Counted from the first letter of the stretch, positions 1-7,079 are shown. The stretch is 9,597 nucleotides of DNA from Actinomycetota bacterium (GCA_013816725.1 JACDEA010000056.1:1-9597), one strand, 5' to 3'. The notes: generated by a model not told the origin, from the letters alone. Program-made: numbers and translations.

Positions 1-739
1 AGACGTCGGTGCTCGTGCCGCCCATGTCGAAGGTGACGGCGTCGGCGAAACCGGCGGCCATGGCGGCAGCGACGCCGGCCCGTACCCCGCCGGCCGGTCC
101 TGACAGGAGCAGCGCGGCCGGTCGATCGACGGCCGCGTCCAACGGCACGAGACCACCGGCCGACGTCATCACCGCCACGGCGTCGGCCAGCGGAGCAAGG
201 CGTCGCAAGTAGGACCGCATCACCGGCCGCAGGTACGCGCTGATCACCGTCGTCACCGTGCGTTCGAACTCGCGGAACTCGGGTGACACCTGGTGGGAGC
301 ACACCACGTCGACGCCGACGATGGAGTCGGCCACCGCTCGCTCACCAGCGCCGTCGAGATCGGCGTGCAGCAGGCACACCGCGACGGCATCGACGCCGGC
401 CGGTACGGGCTGACCAGCGGCGAGCCGCAGCTCGCGAGGGACCAGCGGCACCGGCCGGTCGCGCCGGGCGTCGTACAGCGACGGGCGGTCCTGACGCCCG
501 ATCTCGATGACGTCTTCGAACCCGGCGTCGGCCACCAGAGCGACGCGCCCGCCGCGTCGCTCGAGCAACGCGTTGGTGGCGACGGTCGTGCCATGCGCTA
601 GCAGCGCCGGCCGCACCTGGCCCAACACAGCAGCTACCGCGGCGGCGGGGTCGTCGGGCCGCGACGGAACCTTGGTGGTGCGGCCATCGGCGAACACCGC
701 GTCGGTGAACGTGCCACCGGTGTCCACGCCGACGATCAC
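1..739 (-). CDS. Hydantoinase/oxoprolinase family protein, N-terminal part (cut by left edge)
   Basis: This is the amino-terminal 246 codons of a HyuA-type subunit; the rest lies beyond the left edge. The family contains ATP-dependent hydantoinases, 5-oxoprolinase and acetone-carboxylase-like enzymes with an actin-like ATPase fold, acting in the cytoplasm. Visible motifs are the phosphate-binding DTGGTFTD at residues 6-13, HGTTVATNALLERRG from residue 49, and GRQDRP at 81-86. A second glycine-rich motif, FDMGGTSTDV at 237-246, opens the Hydantoinase_A domain exactly at the edge. The start is GTG at 739, which overlaps the TGA of the upstream RNase H gene by 4 nt (GTGA), so translation is probably coupled. 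A HyuB-type partner would be expected downstream, outside the window. The substrate cannot be told from sequence. Family assignment is firm; hydantoinase versus oxoprolinase is open. Confidence 0.93.
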   Translation of the reverse strand, partial: MIVGVDTGGTFTDAVFADGRTTKVPSRPDDPAAAVAAVLGQVRPALLAHGTTVATNALLERRGGRVALVADAGFEDVIEIGRQDRPSLYDARRDRPVPLVPRELRLAAGQPVPAGVDAVAVCLLHADLDGAGERAVADSIVGVDVVCSHQVSPEFREFERTVTTVISAYLRPVMRSYLRRLAPLADAVAVMTSAGGLVPLDAAVDRPAALLLSGPAGGVRAGVAAAMAAGFADAVTFDMGGTSTDV

Positions 740-1716
740 GGGTGGAGGATCCAGACGTTGTCCTCGCCGACGCGGTCCTGGAACGTCCGCACCTGCTTGC
801 CGATGGCCGGGTCATCGCCGTTCCAGACGGCAATCGCCTCGTCGGCGTTACCAGCCAGCCACCCGTCGCGCCGGGCCAGCGCGCCGCCGGCTTGCTGGCG
901 ATTGGAGGGCGCCTTCGGCTGCAACACGACGGTGCGCGCTGCGGCGGCGAGCAAAGACTTGTACCCGGCACGCGAAAGCGCCGGCCACACCGAGTCCTGA
1001 TCGGGATACGGCAGCACCGCCACGAACGGCACGCCGGCCGCCAGAGCGGCGCGGGCGCCCAGCTGCTCGGCGCCCAGGCCGAGCCCGGTCATGACGACGA
1101 GGTCGTCGTGAAGCTGGCGCTTGGCGTCGAGCACCTCGGTCAGGCGCCGCTCAACCTCCGCGACGATCGGGTTGGCGTCGTACCCGCCCAATGCCGGCGG
1201 GCGGTGCCCGATCACCGCCACCCGGTGGCCGGGAGGCACCCGAGGATCGAGGTCCTCGACGCTCACCTCGGGGACCCCCTCGCCGGTGTCGGCCTGCTGC
1301 AACTGCGCCGCTCGCACCGCCAGTTGGTCGACGAGGTCGTTCATGACGTCCTCGCTGTGTCCCTTCACCCACCGGAACTCGATCTCCGACGCCCGCGATC
1401 GGTACAGCTCGATCAGCGGCTTCCAGAGGTCCTGGTTGGCGACGTCCTTCTTGGCGCTGTTCTTCCAGCCCCGGGCGATCCACCCTTCCCACCAGCGGTC
1501 GCGGAAACAGTTCACGACGTAGGTCGAGTCCGACACGACCTCGACGGCACCATCGATGGCGCGCAGGGCCTCGTAGGCGGCGACGACCTCCATTCGCTGG
1601 TTGGTCGTCTGCGTCGCGAACCCCGCCGTCCACCGGCCGCCGGGCACCGCCCACGCCCAACCGCCGGGGCCGGGGTTCCCCGAGCAGGCGCCGTCGGTGT
1701 ACACCGTCGTCCTCAC
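736..1716 (-). CDS. rnhA: RNase HI fused to a SLOG/DprA-like nucleotide-binding domain
   Basis: A 326-residue two-domain protein. Residues 1-138 are a complete type-1 ribonuclease H, which cuts the RNA strand of RNA-DNA hybrids using two metal ions. It has YTDGACSGNPGPGGW at the front, and the expected catalytic residues D8, E43 (in RMEVVAA), D63 (in SDSTYVV), H120 (in WVKGH) and D130. After a linker rich in acidic residues (139-160), residues 164-326 look like a SLOG-superfamily Rossmannoid domain: GHRPPALGGYDANP at 170-183, a glycine-rich TGLGLGAEQLGARAA at 210-224, and a late VWNGDDPAIGK segment. Bacterial RNase HI alone is about 150 residues, so the second half is a true extra domain. The GTG start at 1716 places the first strand as expected. 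The gene reads into the hydantoinase gene with a 4-nt overlap and is divergent from the SRPBCC gene, 37 nt away. RNase H call is firm; the SLOG call rests on motif recall. Confidence 0.93.
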   Translation of the reverse strand: MRTTVYTDGACSGNPGPGGWAWAVPGGRWTAGFATQTTNQRMEVVAAYEALRAIDGAVEVVSDSTYVVNCFRDRWWEGWIARGWKNSAKKDVANQDLWKPLIELYRSRASEIEFRWVKGHSEDVMNDLVDQLAVRAAQLQQADTGEGVPEVSVEDLDPRVPPGHRVAVIGHRPPALGGYDANPIVAEVERRLTEVLDAKRQLHDDLVVMTGLGLGAEQLGARAALAAGVPFVAVLPYPDQDSVWPALSRAGYKSLLAAAARTVVLQPKAPSNRQQAGGALARRDGWLAGNADEAIAVWNGDDPAIGKQVRTFQDRVGEDNVWILHP

Positions 1717-1753
1717 AGGATCAGCATTGCCGCAGTCCGGGTATCACCACGCC

Positions 1754-2200
1754 ATGGCCCGCAACAGCATTCACATCGACGCGCCCCCCGACGCAGTCTT
1801 CGCCGTCCTGGCCGACGGCCACAGCTATGAGCGGTGGGTGGTCGGCTGCCAGGCGATTCGCGATGTCGACAAGGACTGGCCGGCGCCCGGCACGCGCTTC
1901 TACCACCGCGTTGGCGTCGGCCCACTGACGACGGCCGACTACAGCGAAGCACTGGTCAGCGATCCGCCGCGGGTGCTCGTGCTGCGCGTTCGCGCTCGCC
2001 CTATCGGCACCGCCAAGGTGACGCTCGAGATCGGCGCCGAGGACGACGGCAGCGCCCTGGTGATGATCGAGGTGCCGCTCAGCGACTGGACCAGGCGGCT
2101 CTGGAATCCGGTCCTCGACTGGCTCACGAAGTTGCGGAACGCCGAGGCGCTCCGGCGCTTGAAGAACCTGGCCGAGGAGCGCGCGACGATGGGTGCATGA
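1754..2200 (+). CDS. SRPBCC (START/polyketide cyclase-like) family protein
   Basis: A 148-residue protein of the SRPBCC helix-grip fold, which usually binds a hydrophobic ligand in a deep cavity. The opening pattern (SIHIDAPPDAVFAVLADGHSYERWV) is the classic first strand and helix pair of this family, including the conserved tryptophan after the second helix. The GxRFYHRVGVGP region, the DPPRVLVLRVRARPIGTAKVTLEI strands and a long carboxy-terminal helix follow in the right order. ATG 1754 is preferred because it begins just before the conserved strand and because a TATCAC box lies 6 nt upstream. The final TGA overlaps the aceE ATG by 4 nt (ATGA), so both proteins are probably made from one message. 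No ligand can be named, and no known link between this family and pyruvate dehydrogenase is claimed. Confidence 0.88.
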   Translation: MARNSIHIDAPPDAVFAVLADGHSYERWVVGCQAIRDVDKDWPAPGTRFYHRVGVGPLTTADYSEALVSDPPRVLVLRVRARPIGTAKVTLEIGAEDDGSALVMIEVPLSDWTRRLWNPVLDWLTKLRNAEALRRLKNLAEERATMGA

Positions 2201-4872
2201 TCTTCGACGGGTTCGCCCACCAGCTTCCCGACGTCGACCCGACCGAGACCAAGGAGTGGGTGGAGTCCTTCGACGCCATCGTCGACGCCCAAGGCAAGAG
2301 TCGCGCCAGCTTCCTCCTCATGAAGCTGCTGGAGCGGGCCCGGGAAAAGCAGGTCGGTTTCCCGGCCACCGTTTCCACGCCGTACATCAACACGATCCCG
2401 CCCGAAGTCGAGCCGTGGTTCCCGGGCGACGAGTACACCGAACGCCGCATCCGCGCGTTCATCCGCTGGAACGCGGCGGTAATGGTCACCCGGGCCAACA
2501 CGCGCAGCGACGGCATCGGCGGTCACCTGGCGACGTACGCGTCGAGCGCGTCGCTCTACGAGGTCGGGTTCAACCACTTCTTCAAGGGCAAGGACGACGG
2601 CCAGTTCGGCGACCAGATCTATTACCAGGGCCACGCCGCGCCGGGGGTCTACGCCCGCGCGTTCCTCGAGGGCCGGTTCGACGAGGCACAGCTCGACCAC
2701 TTCCGCATGGAGATCGGCGGCAAAGGCTTGTCGTCGTACCCCCACCCGCGGCTGATGCCGGACTTCTGGGAGTTCCCGACCGTGTCGATGGGGCTCGGCC
2801 CCATCAGCGCGATCTACCAGGCCCGCTTCAACCGCTACCTGCTGAACCGCCGGCTGGCCGACACCTCGCAGGCCAACGTGTGGTGCTTCATCGGCGACGG
2901 CGAGACCGACGAGCCCGAATCCCTCGGGGCGCTGTCATTGGCCGCCCGCGAGCGGCTCGACAACCTCATCTTCGTGGTCAACTGCAACCTCCAGCGGCTC
3001 GACGGACCGGTGCGCGGCAACGGCAAGATCATCCAGGAACTCGAAGCGGTGTTCCGGGGCGCGGGCTGGAACGTCATCAAAGTGATCTGGGGCTCGAAGT
3101 GGGACGAGCTGTTGGCCCGCGACGTCGACGGCGTGCTGGTCAACAAGATGAACACCACCGTCGACGGCGAGTTCCAGAAGTACACCGTCGAGTCCGGGGC
3201 GTACATCCGCGAGCATTTCTTCGGACCCGATCCCCGTCTGCGCAAGCTGGTCGAGCACCTGTCGGACGACGAATTGCGCGCGCTGCCCCGCGGCGGCCAC
3301 GACTACCGCAAGCTCTACGCCGCCTACAAGGCCGCTATCGAACACGAGGGCGCGCCCACCGCGATCCTGGCCAAGACGGTCAAGGGCTGGACGCTGGGCC
3401 CCGAGATCGAGGCGCGCAACGCCACCCACCAGATCAAGAAGATGACGAAGGCCCAGCTGCACCTGCTGCGCGACCGGCTGTACCTCCAGGACCAGATCCC
3501 CGACAAGGCGCTCGACGAGAAGATGCCGCCGTATTACCGGCCGCCCGAAGGCTCGCCCGAATTCGAGTACCTCATGCAGAGGCGGCGCGCCCTCGACGGC
3601 GCCATTCCCAAGCGCGTCGTCCGCCAGCAAACGCTGCCCGCGCCAGACCCCAAGGTGTTCGCCGAGTTCACGACGGGCTCGAAGGGCCAAGCGGTGTCCA
3701 CCACGATGGCCTTCGCCCGGCTGATTAGGAATCTCATGCGCGACAAGGAGATCGGGTCGCGCGTCGTGCCGATCGTCCCCGACGAGGCCCGCACCTTCGG
3801 CATGGACGCGTTGTTCAAGGAGTTCGAGATCTACGCGTCGACGGGCCAGCTCTACGAACCGGTCGACGCCGAGCTGCTCCTGTCGTACAAGGAGGACAAG
3901 GACGGCCAGGTCCTCGAAGAGGGCATCACCGAGGCGGGCTCGATGTGCAGCTGGACGGCGGCGGGCACGGCGTACAGCACGTGGGGCCAGCCCATGATCC
4001 CCTTCTTCATCTTCTATTCGATGTTCGGTTTTCAGCGCGTGGGCGACCTGATCTGGGCCGCTGGCGACCAGCGCGCCCGCGGTTTTCTCCTCGGCGCCAC
4101 CGCAGGCCGTACCACGTTGAACGGCGAGGGCCTGCAACACGAGGACGGCCACAGCCACGTGCTGGCCACCGCCGTGCCCAACCTGGCCGCCTACGACCCG
4201 GCCTTTGCCTACGAAGTGGCCACCATCGTCGCCGACGGCATCCGCCGCATGTACGGAGAACTGCCCGAGGACCGCTTCTATTACATAACGCTCTACAACG
4301 AGAACTACGAGATGCCCGCGATGCGCGAGAACATCGAGTCCGAAATCGTGCGCGGGCTCTACAAGTTCGCCGACGCGCCCGACGGGCCGTCGCGTCGCGC
4401 CACGCTGCTGTTCTCGGGGCCGGCCTGGCGCGCCGCCGCTGAAGCCCGCGACCTCCTCGCCGAACATCACGACGTCGCCGCCGAACTATGGAGCGTCACG
4501 TCGTACAAGGCGCTCCGCGAGGACGCGCTGGCGGCCGAGCGCTGGAACCGGCTGCACCCGTCGCAACCGGCCAAGACGCCGTTCGTGAGCGAACAGCTCG
4601 CCCAGGTCGAGGGGCCGGTCGTGGCCGTCACCGACTACATGAAGATGGTCCCCGACCAGATCGCCCGGTGGGTCCCCGGCGGACTCACGCCGCTGGGCAC
4701 CGACGGCTACGGCCGGTCCGACACACGCGAGGCGCTGCGCCGCCACTTCGAGGTCGACGCCGCCCACGTCGTCCTCGCCGTCCTCCAGTCGTTGGGGAAG
4801 TCCGACGAAGTAGCCGACGCCGTCGCCCGCTACGAGATCGACGCCGACGCCACCGACCCGCGCTGGGCCTGA
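2197..4872 (+). CDS. aceE: Pyruvate dehydrogenase E1 component, homodimeric type
   Basis: An 891-residue E1 subunit, close to the E. coli AceE length of 887. It decarboxylates pyruvate with thiamine diphosphate and magnesium and passes the acetyl group to the lipoyl domain of E2. The start (MIFDGFAHQLPDVDPTETKEW) aligns with the AceE amino terminus. The cofactor motif GDGETDEPES is at 233-242, followed by NCNLQRLDGPVRGNGKII (262-279). Conserved histidines are visible at 110 (GGHLATY), 146 (IYYQGH) and 411 (NATHQIKK), and in LNGEGLQHEDGHSH at 641-654. The carboxy-terminal transketolase-like domain ends normally. The ATG at 2197 is inside the ATGA overlap with the SRPBCC gene. No E2 or E3 gene follows, so those subunits must be encoded elsewhere, as is common in actinobacteria. 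A 16-bp inverted repeat begins 11 nt after the stop. Confidence 0.98.
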   Translation: MIFDGFAHQLPDVDPTETKEWVESFDAIVDAQGKSRASFLLMKLLERAREKQVGFPATVSTPYINTIPPEVEPWFPGDEYTERRIRAFIRWNAAVMVTRANTRSDGIGGHLATYASSASLYEVGFNHFFKGKDDGQFGDQIYYQGHAAPGVYARAFLEGRFDEAQLDHFRMEIGGKGLSSYPHPRLMPDFWEFPTVSMGLGPISAIYQARFNRYLLNRRLADTSQANVWCFIGDGETDEPESLGALSLAARERLDNLIFVVNCNLQRLDGPVRGNGKIIQELEAVFRGAGWNVIKVIWGSKWDELLARDVDGVLVNKMNTTVDGEFQKYTVESGAYIREHFFGPDPRLRKLVEHLSDDELRALPRGGHDYRKLYAAYKAAIEHEGAPTAILAKTVKGWTLGPEIEARNATHQIKKMTKAQLHLLRDRLYLQDQIPDKALDEKMPPYYRPPEGSPEFEYLMQRRRALDGAIPKRVVRQQTLPAPDPKVFAEFTTGSKGQAVSTTMAFARLIRNLMRDKEIGSRVVPIVPDEARTFGMDALFKEFEIYASTGQLYEPVDAELLLSYKEDKDGQVLEEGITEAGSMCSWTAAGTAYSTWGQPMIPFFIFYSMFGFQRVGDLIWAAGDQRARGFLLGATAGRTTLNGEGLQHEDGHSHVLATAVPNLAAYDPAFAYEVATIVADGIRRMYGELPEDRFYYITLYNENYEMPAMRENIESEIVRGLYKFADAPDGPSRRATLLFSGPAWRAAAEARDLLAEHHDVAAELWSVTSYKALREDALAAERWNRLHPSQPAKTPFVSEQLAQVEGPVVAVTDYMKMVPDQIARWVPGGLTPLGTDGYGRSDTREALRRHFEVDAAHVVLAVLQSLGKSDEVADAVARYEIDADATDPRWA

Positions 4873-4883
4873 CCGTCCGCACG

Positions 4884-4933
4884 GATGACCTATATCGAAT
4901 GGGTGCGTACCCACCCCTTCGATATAGGTCATC
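4884..4933. repeat. Strong inverted repeat (16-bp arms) between aceE and the HhH-GPD gene
   Basis: The arms GATGACCTATATCGAA (4884-4899) and its exact reverse complement (4918-4933) match over 16 bp. After one mismatch the stem continues as GGGTG (4901-4905) with CACCC (4912-4916) and a 6-nt loop. The arms are much richer in A and T than the flanks. As RNA this would be a very stable hairpin 11 nt past the aceE stop, so it may end or protect the aceE message, although no run of T follows. As DNA, the right arm covers where a -35 element for the following gene would lie, so an operator is also possible. Confidence 0.9.
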
Positions 4934-4940
4934 GCGTCGG

Positions 4941-4952
4941 TAGGCTGGCGTG
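4941..4952 (+). promoter_or_regulatory. Putative -10 box TAGGCT, leaderless start for the HhH-GPD gene
   Basis: TAGGCT at 4941-4946 fits the actinobacterial TANNNT -10 pattern and lies 6 nt before ATG 4953, the distance expected if transcription starts at the start codon. TTCGAT at 4918-4923, inside the right arm of the inverted repeat, is 17 nt upstream and is a weak -35 candidate. No Shine-Dalgarno sequence is visible. Confidence 0.5.
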
Positions 4953-5540
4953 ATGGCGACCCTCCACCTCTCGCAGAACGACGACGCCGACGCGCTGCTT
5001 TCGGAGGACCCGCTCGCGCTGTTGATTGGGATGGTGCTCGACCAGCAGGTCGCGCTGGAGTGGGCGTTCGTCGGCCCGCTCACGCTGAAGCAACGGCTCG
5101 GTCATCTCGACGCCGGCAAGATCGCGGCGATGGACCCCGAAGTGCTGGTGCAGGTCGCGCTGGAAAAGCCGCCCATTCACCGCTACCCCGCCGCGATGGC
5201 TCGACGCGTCCATGAGCTGACCCAGACAATCGTCGACGAGTACGACGGCGACGCCGCTGCGGTGTGGAAAAGGGCCACCGACGGCGCCGACCTCTACAAG
5301 CGGGTCAAGGCGCTCCCCGGATTTGGTGACATGAAGGCGCGCATATTCGTCGCGCTGGTCGGCAAGCAGCTCGGCGCGCAGCCCCCCGGCTGGCGAGAGG
5401 CGGCGGGCGCCTACGGTCAGGACGGCTCCTACATGTCGGTGGCCGACATCGTCGACCGGGCCAGCCTCGAGAAGGTCCGCAGCTACAAGCAGGAGAAGAA
5501 GCGGGCAGCCAAGGCCGCCGCGCAAGCCGTCGAGGCTTGA
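4953..5540 (+). CDS. HhH-GPD family protein, small actinobacterial type
   Basis: A 195-residue protein resembling the uncharacterised HhH-GPD branch of base-excision-repair glycosylases that I recall as TIGR03252. MVLDQQVALEWAFVGP (27-42) matches the helix that in the superfamily carries the 'SQQ' signature. LPGFGDMKARIFVALVGKQLG (121-141) is the helix-hairpin-helix DNA-binding motif. The position of the catalytic lysine of bifunctional glycosylases such as Nth is Met127, and I see no clear catalytic aspartate in the segment after the hairpin (GAQPPGWREAAG, 141-152). The carboxy terminus is a lysine- and alanine-rich helix (174-195) that may touch nucleic acid. ATG 4953 is chosen over GTG 4950 because of the spacing from the -10 box. 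The stop overlaps the thiE TTG start by 4 nt. A role in DNA repair is inferred from the fold only. Confidence 0.88.
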   Translation: MATLHLSQNDDADALLSEDPLALLIGMVLDQQVALEWAFVGPLTLKQRLGHLDAGKIAAMDPEVLVQVALEKPPIHRYPAAMARRVHELTQTIVDEYDGDAAAVWKRATDGADLYKRVKALPGFGDMKARIFVALVGKQLGAQPPGWREAAGAYGQDGSYMSVADIVDRASLEKVRSYKQEKKRAAKAAAQAVEA

Positions 5541-6187
5541 ACACCCGCGTCGACGACCTCGCCATCGGCCAACGACGCTTGTATCTCTGCACACCCGATC
5601 GGCCCGACCTGGCCGACTTCGTCGCCGCCTGCATCGACGGCGGCGTCGACATCGTGCAGCTGCGGGAGAAGCACCTCGAAGCCCGCGCCCTCCTCGAGCG
5701 GGCCGCCGTCGTCAGGGGCGTGTGCCGCGACCGCGGCGTGCCGTTCATCCTCAACGACCGACCCGACCTTGCCCTCGATGCCGACGCCGACGGCGTGCAC
5801 GTCGGCCAGGACGACGCGCGCCCGGCGCTGGCCCGCCGCATCCTCGGCCACGGCAAGATCGTCGGCTATTCGACGCACGCGTCCCGCGAGTTGGACGCCA
5901 GCGGGCGGGAACCGGTGGATTACGTGGCGACCGGCCCGGTCGTGCACACCGCGACTCATCCGGACCGCGCGCCGACCGGCGTCGACTACATCACGTACGC
6001 GGCGCGCACCAGCACCAAGCCCTTCTTCGTCACCGGGGGCGTCACCCCCGAAGCGATCCCGGCCCTGGCCTCCGCCGGAGCGCGCCGGTTCGTCGTGGTG
6101 CGCTACCTGACCGAAGCGGGCGACCCGCGGGCCGCAGCGCGCCGCCTACGCGACGCGATCGACGCGGTCGACCCTCACGGATCCTGA
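5537..6187 (+). CDS. thiE: Thiamine phosphate synthase (ThiE), divergent
   Basis: A 216-residue TIM barrel that joins hydroxymethylpyrimidine diphosphate to thiazole phosphate, giving thiamine phosphate. Family motifs run in order: LYLCTP (15-20), DIVQLREK (38-45), ILNDRPDLA (71-79), DGVHVGQDD (85-93), GYSTHA (110-115), YVATGPVVHTATHP (129-142) and VTGGV (165-169). Two residues depart from the usual pattern: the family TxTK motif that contacts pyrophosphate reads TATH, with His141 for Lys, and the usual serine near the end of the barrel is replaced (VVVRYL, 186-191). The start is TTG at 5537, which overlaps the TGA of the HhH-GPD gene (TTGA). No in-frame ATG would keep the first strand. The 3' end overlaps the opposing hydrolase gene by 13 nt. 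Thiamine diphosphate is the cofactor of AceE, encoded just upstream. Family call is strong; activity is likely but not proven. Confidence 0.93.
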   Translation: MNTRVDDLAIGQRRLYLCTPDRPDLADFVAACIDGGVDIVQLREKHLEARALLERAAVVRGVCRDRGVPFILNDRPDLALDADADGVHVGQDDARPALARRILGHGKIVGYSTHASRELDASGREPVDYVATGPVVHTATHPDRAPTGVDYITYAARTSTKPFFVTGGVTPEAIPALASAGARRFVVVRYLTEAGDPRAAARRLRDAIDAVDPHGS

Positions 6188-6837
6188 CGGTCGAGCCACC
6201 CTTCGAGCACAGCCGTGGCCCGCGGGTCGTGACGCAGGCCGTGACCGGCGCCGGCCAGCAGACGCAACTCGACCTCGCCACCGGCGGCGTCGGCCAGTGC
6301 GCGGGCGTCGGAACGCGGCACGATGTCGTCGGCCTCACCGTGCACGAGCAACACCGGGCGGGGCGGGATCTTGCTGATCGACTGGAGCGGCCGCACGTCG
6401 CCGGGATCCTCCACCCAATCGTCGAACTCGGCCGGCGCGCCCAGCGCGGCGACGCCGCGGACGCGCTCGTCCTCACCGGCGACGCACAACGCCAGAGCAC
6501 CGCCGACGCTGAAGCCGGCCAGCCACACGCCGGTGATGCCCTCGATCTTGATGAGGTGATCGACGACAGTGCGCAGATCGGTGAGCCAATCGGCCAAAAG
6601 CGGCTCGGCCCCGGTCTTGCGCGGCGGTCGGAAGTCGAACGTCAGCACGCTCCAGCCGCTGGCCAGCGCCAGCCCGCTGGCCAACTCCGCGTAGGACGTG
6701 TCGACCGCCGACGTGGTGCCGCGCGGTGTCGCCACCGATGCGTGGCACAACACGAGACCACGAGCGGGTGCCGCCGTGGGCGGGTTGGCAACGAACGCCC
6801 GCAGCGAAACTCCGTCGGAGTCGAGTTTCAACTCCAC
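6175..6837 (-). CDS. Alpha/beta hydrolase, dienelactone-hydrolase-like
   Basis: A 220-residue serine hydrolase. The nucleophile elbow GFSVG is at 108-112 with Ser110, the acid is Asp170 in HGEADDIVP (166-174), and the histidine is His199 in GAGHGLRHD (196-204). LVLCHASVATPRGTTS near residue 30 supplies the oxyanion region. FDFRPPRKTG replaces the usual FDFRGHG-type segment. The frame stays open up to 6900, but the GTG at 6837 is preferred: the conserved first strand (ELKLDSDGVSLRAFV) begins there, a TACGGT -10 box lies 6 nt upstream, and a longer start would run into the next gene. No signal peptide is seen, so the enzyme is probably cytoplasmic. The substrate is unknown. The gene is convergent with thiE and the two stops overlap. 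Confidence 0.9.
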   Translation of the reverse strand: MELKLDSDGVSLRAFVANPPTAAPARGLVLCHASVATPRGTTSAVDTSYAELASGLALASGWSVLTFDFRPPRKTGAEPLLADWLTDLRTVVDHLIKIEGITGVWLAGFSVGGALALCVAGEDERVRGVAALGAPAEFDDWVEDPGDVRPLQSISKIPPRPVLLVHGEADDIVPRSDARALADAAGGEVELRLLAGAGHGLRHDPRATAVLEGWLDRQDP

Positions 6838-6849
6838 GGCGTCACCGTA
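6838..6849 (-). promoter_or_regulatory. Putative -10 box TACGGT for the 6837 hydrolase gene
   Basis: On the minus strand TACGGT (6849-6844) is followed by 6 nt and then the GTG start at 6837. The spacing matches a leaderless message. It sits in the 29-nt gap after the upstream 70-aa gene. No convincing -35 or Shine-Dalgarno sequence is visible. Confidence 0.45.
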
Positions 6850-6866
6850 GCTGTCGCGACTTCGTA

Positions 6867-7079
6867 CTACGTGTCGGTTTGCTGAACGCAGTGGCGGCAC
6901 GGGGCAAAGCAGCGATTACGCGCCTCGGGCAGGGTGTCGGGGCCGAAGGCCAAGAACCGCTCAGAGGCGAGAAGATCGTCGACCGCGCACGGGTCGCCGA
7001 CGTTGTCGAGATCGTGCACGACCATGCTGCGCTTGTCGCCTAGCCAGCGGTGCTGTTCGAATCGCGTGGGCCGCGCCAT
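6867..7079 (-). CDS. Conserved 70-aa protein with Ada-like cysteine motif
   Basis: A short protein beginning MARPTRFEQHRWLGDKRSMV. I recall similar short conserved proteins in actinobacteria, with no assigned function. Four cysteines are present: C31, C57, C61 and C64. The end, FGPDTLPEARNRCFAPCRHC (45-64), resembles the end of the zinc-binding domain of the Ada methylphosphotriester protein, where a segment like 'EAxxxGYRPCxxC' supplies two of four cysteine ligands. A small metal-binding, possibly nucleic-acid-contacting protein is therefore a reasonable inference, though only C31 and the C61/C64 pair fit the order well. ATG 7079 is chosen because conservation begins there and TAAGCT lies 7 nt upstream. 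The frame stays open further upstream, but that extension crosses the RNA-like hairpins. The next minus-strand gene starts 29 nt after the stop. Confidence 0.8.
   Translation of the reverse strand: MARPTRFEQHRWLGDKRSMVVHDLDNVGDPCAVDDLLASERFLAFGPDTLPEARNRCFAPCRHCVQQTDT

Noticed and set aside
742..1830. 362-aa plus-strand frame opposite the RNase H fusion gene
   Set aside because: The opposite strand has complete RNase H catalytic motifs; this frame is its shadow.
2193..3728. 511-aa plus-strand frame inside aceE
   Set aside because: It is rich in Arg, Pro and Gly and is a frame-shifted shadow of aceE, with no recognisable motif.
2935..4470. 511-aa frame antisense to aceE
   Set aside because: It mirrors a firmly identified gene. 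Long open antisense frames arise from codon bias in high-GC DNA, and its translation shows no domain.
4486..4932. Minus-strand frame ending in the inverted repeat downstream of aceE
   Set aside because: The matching peptides on both strands (RYRSS-type) are produced by the palindrome itself, not by a gene.
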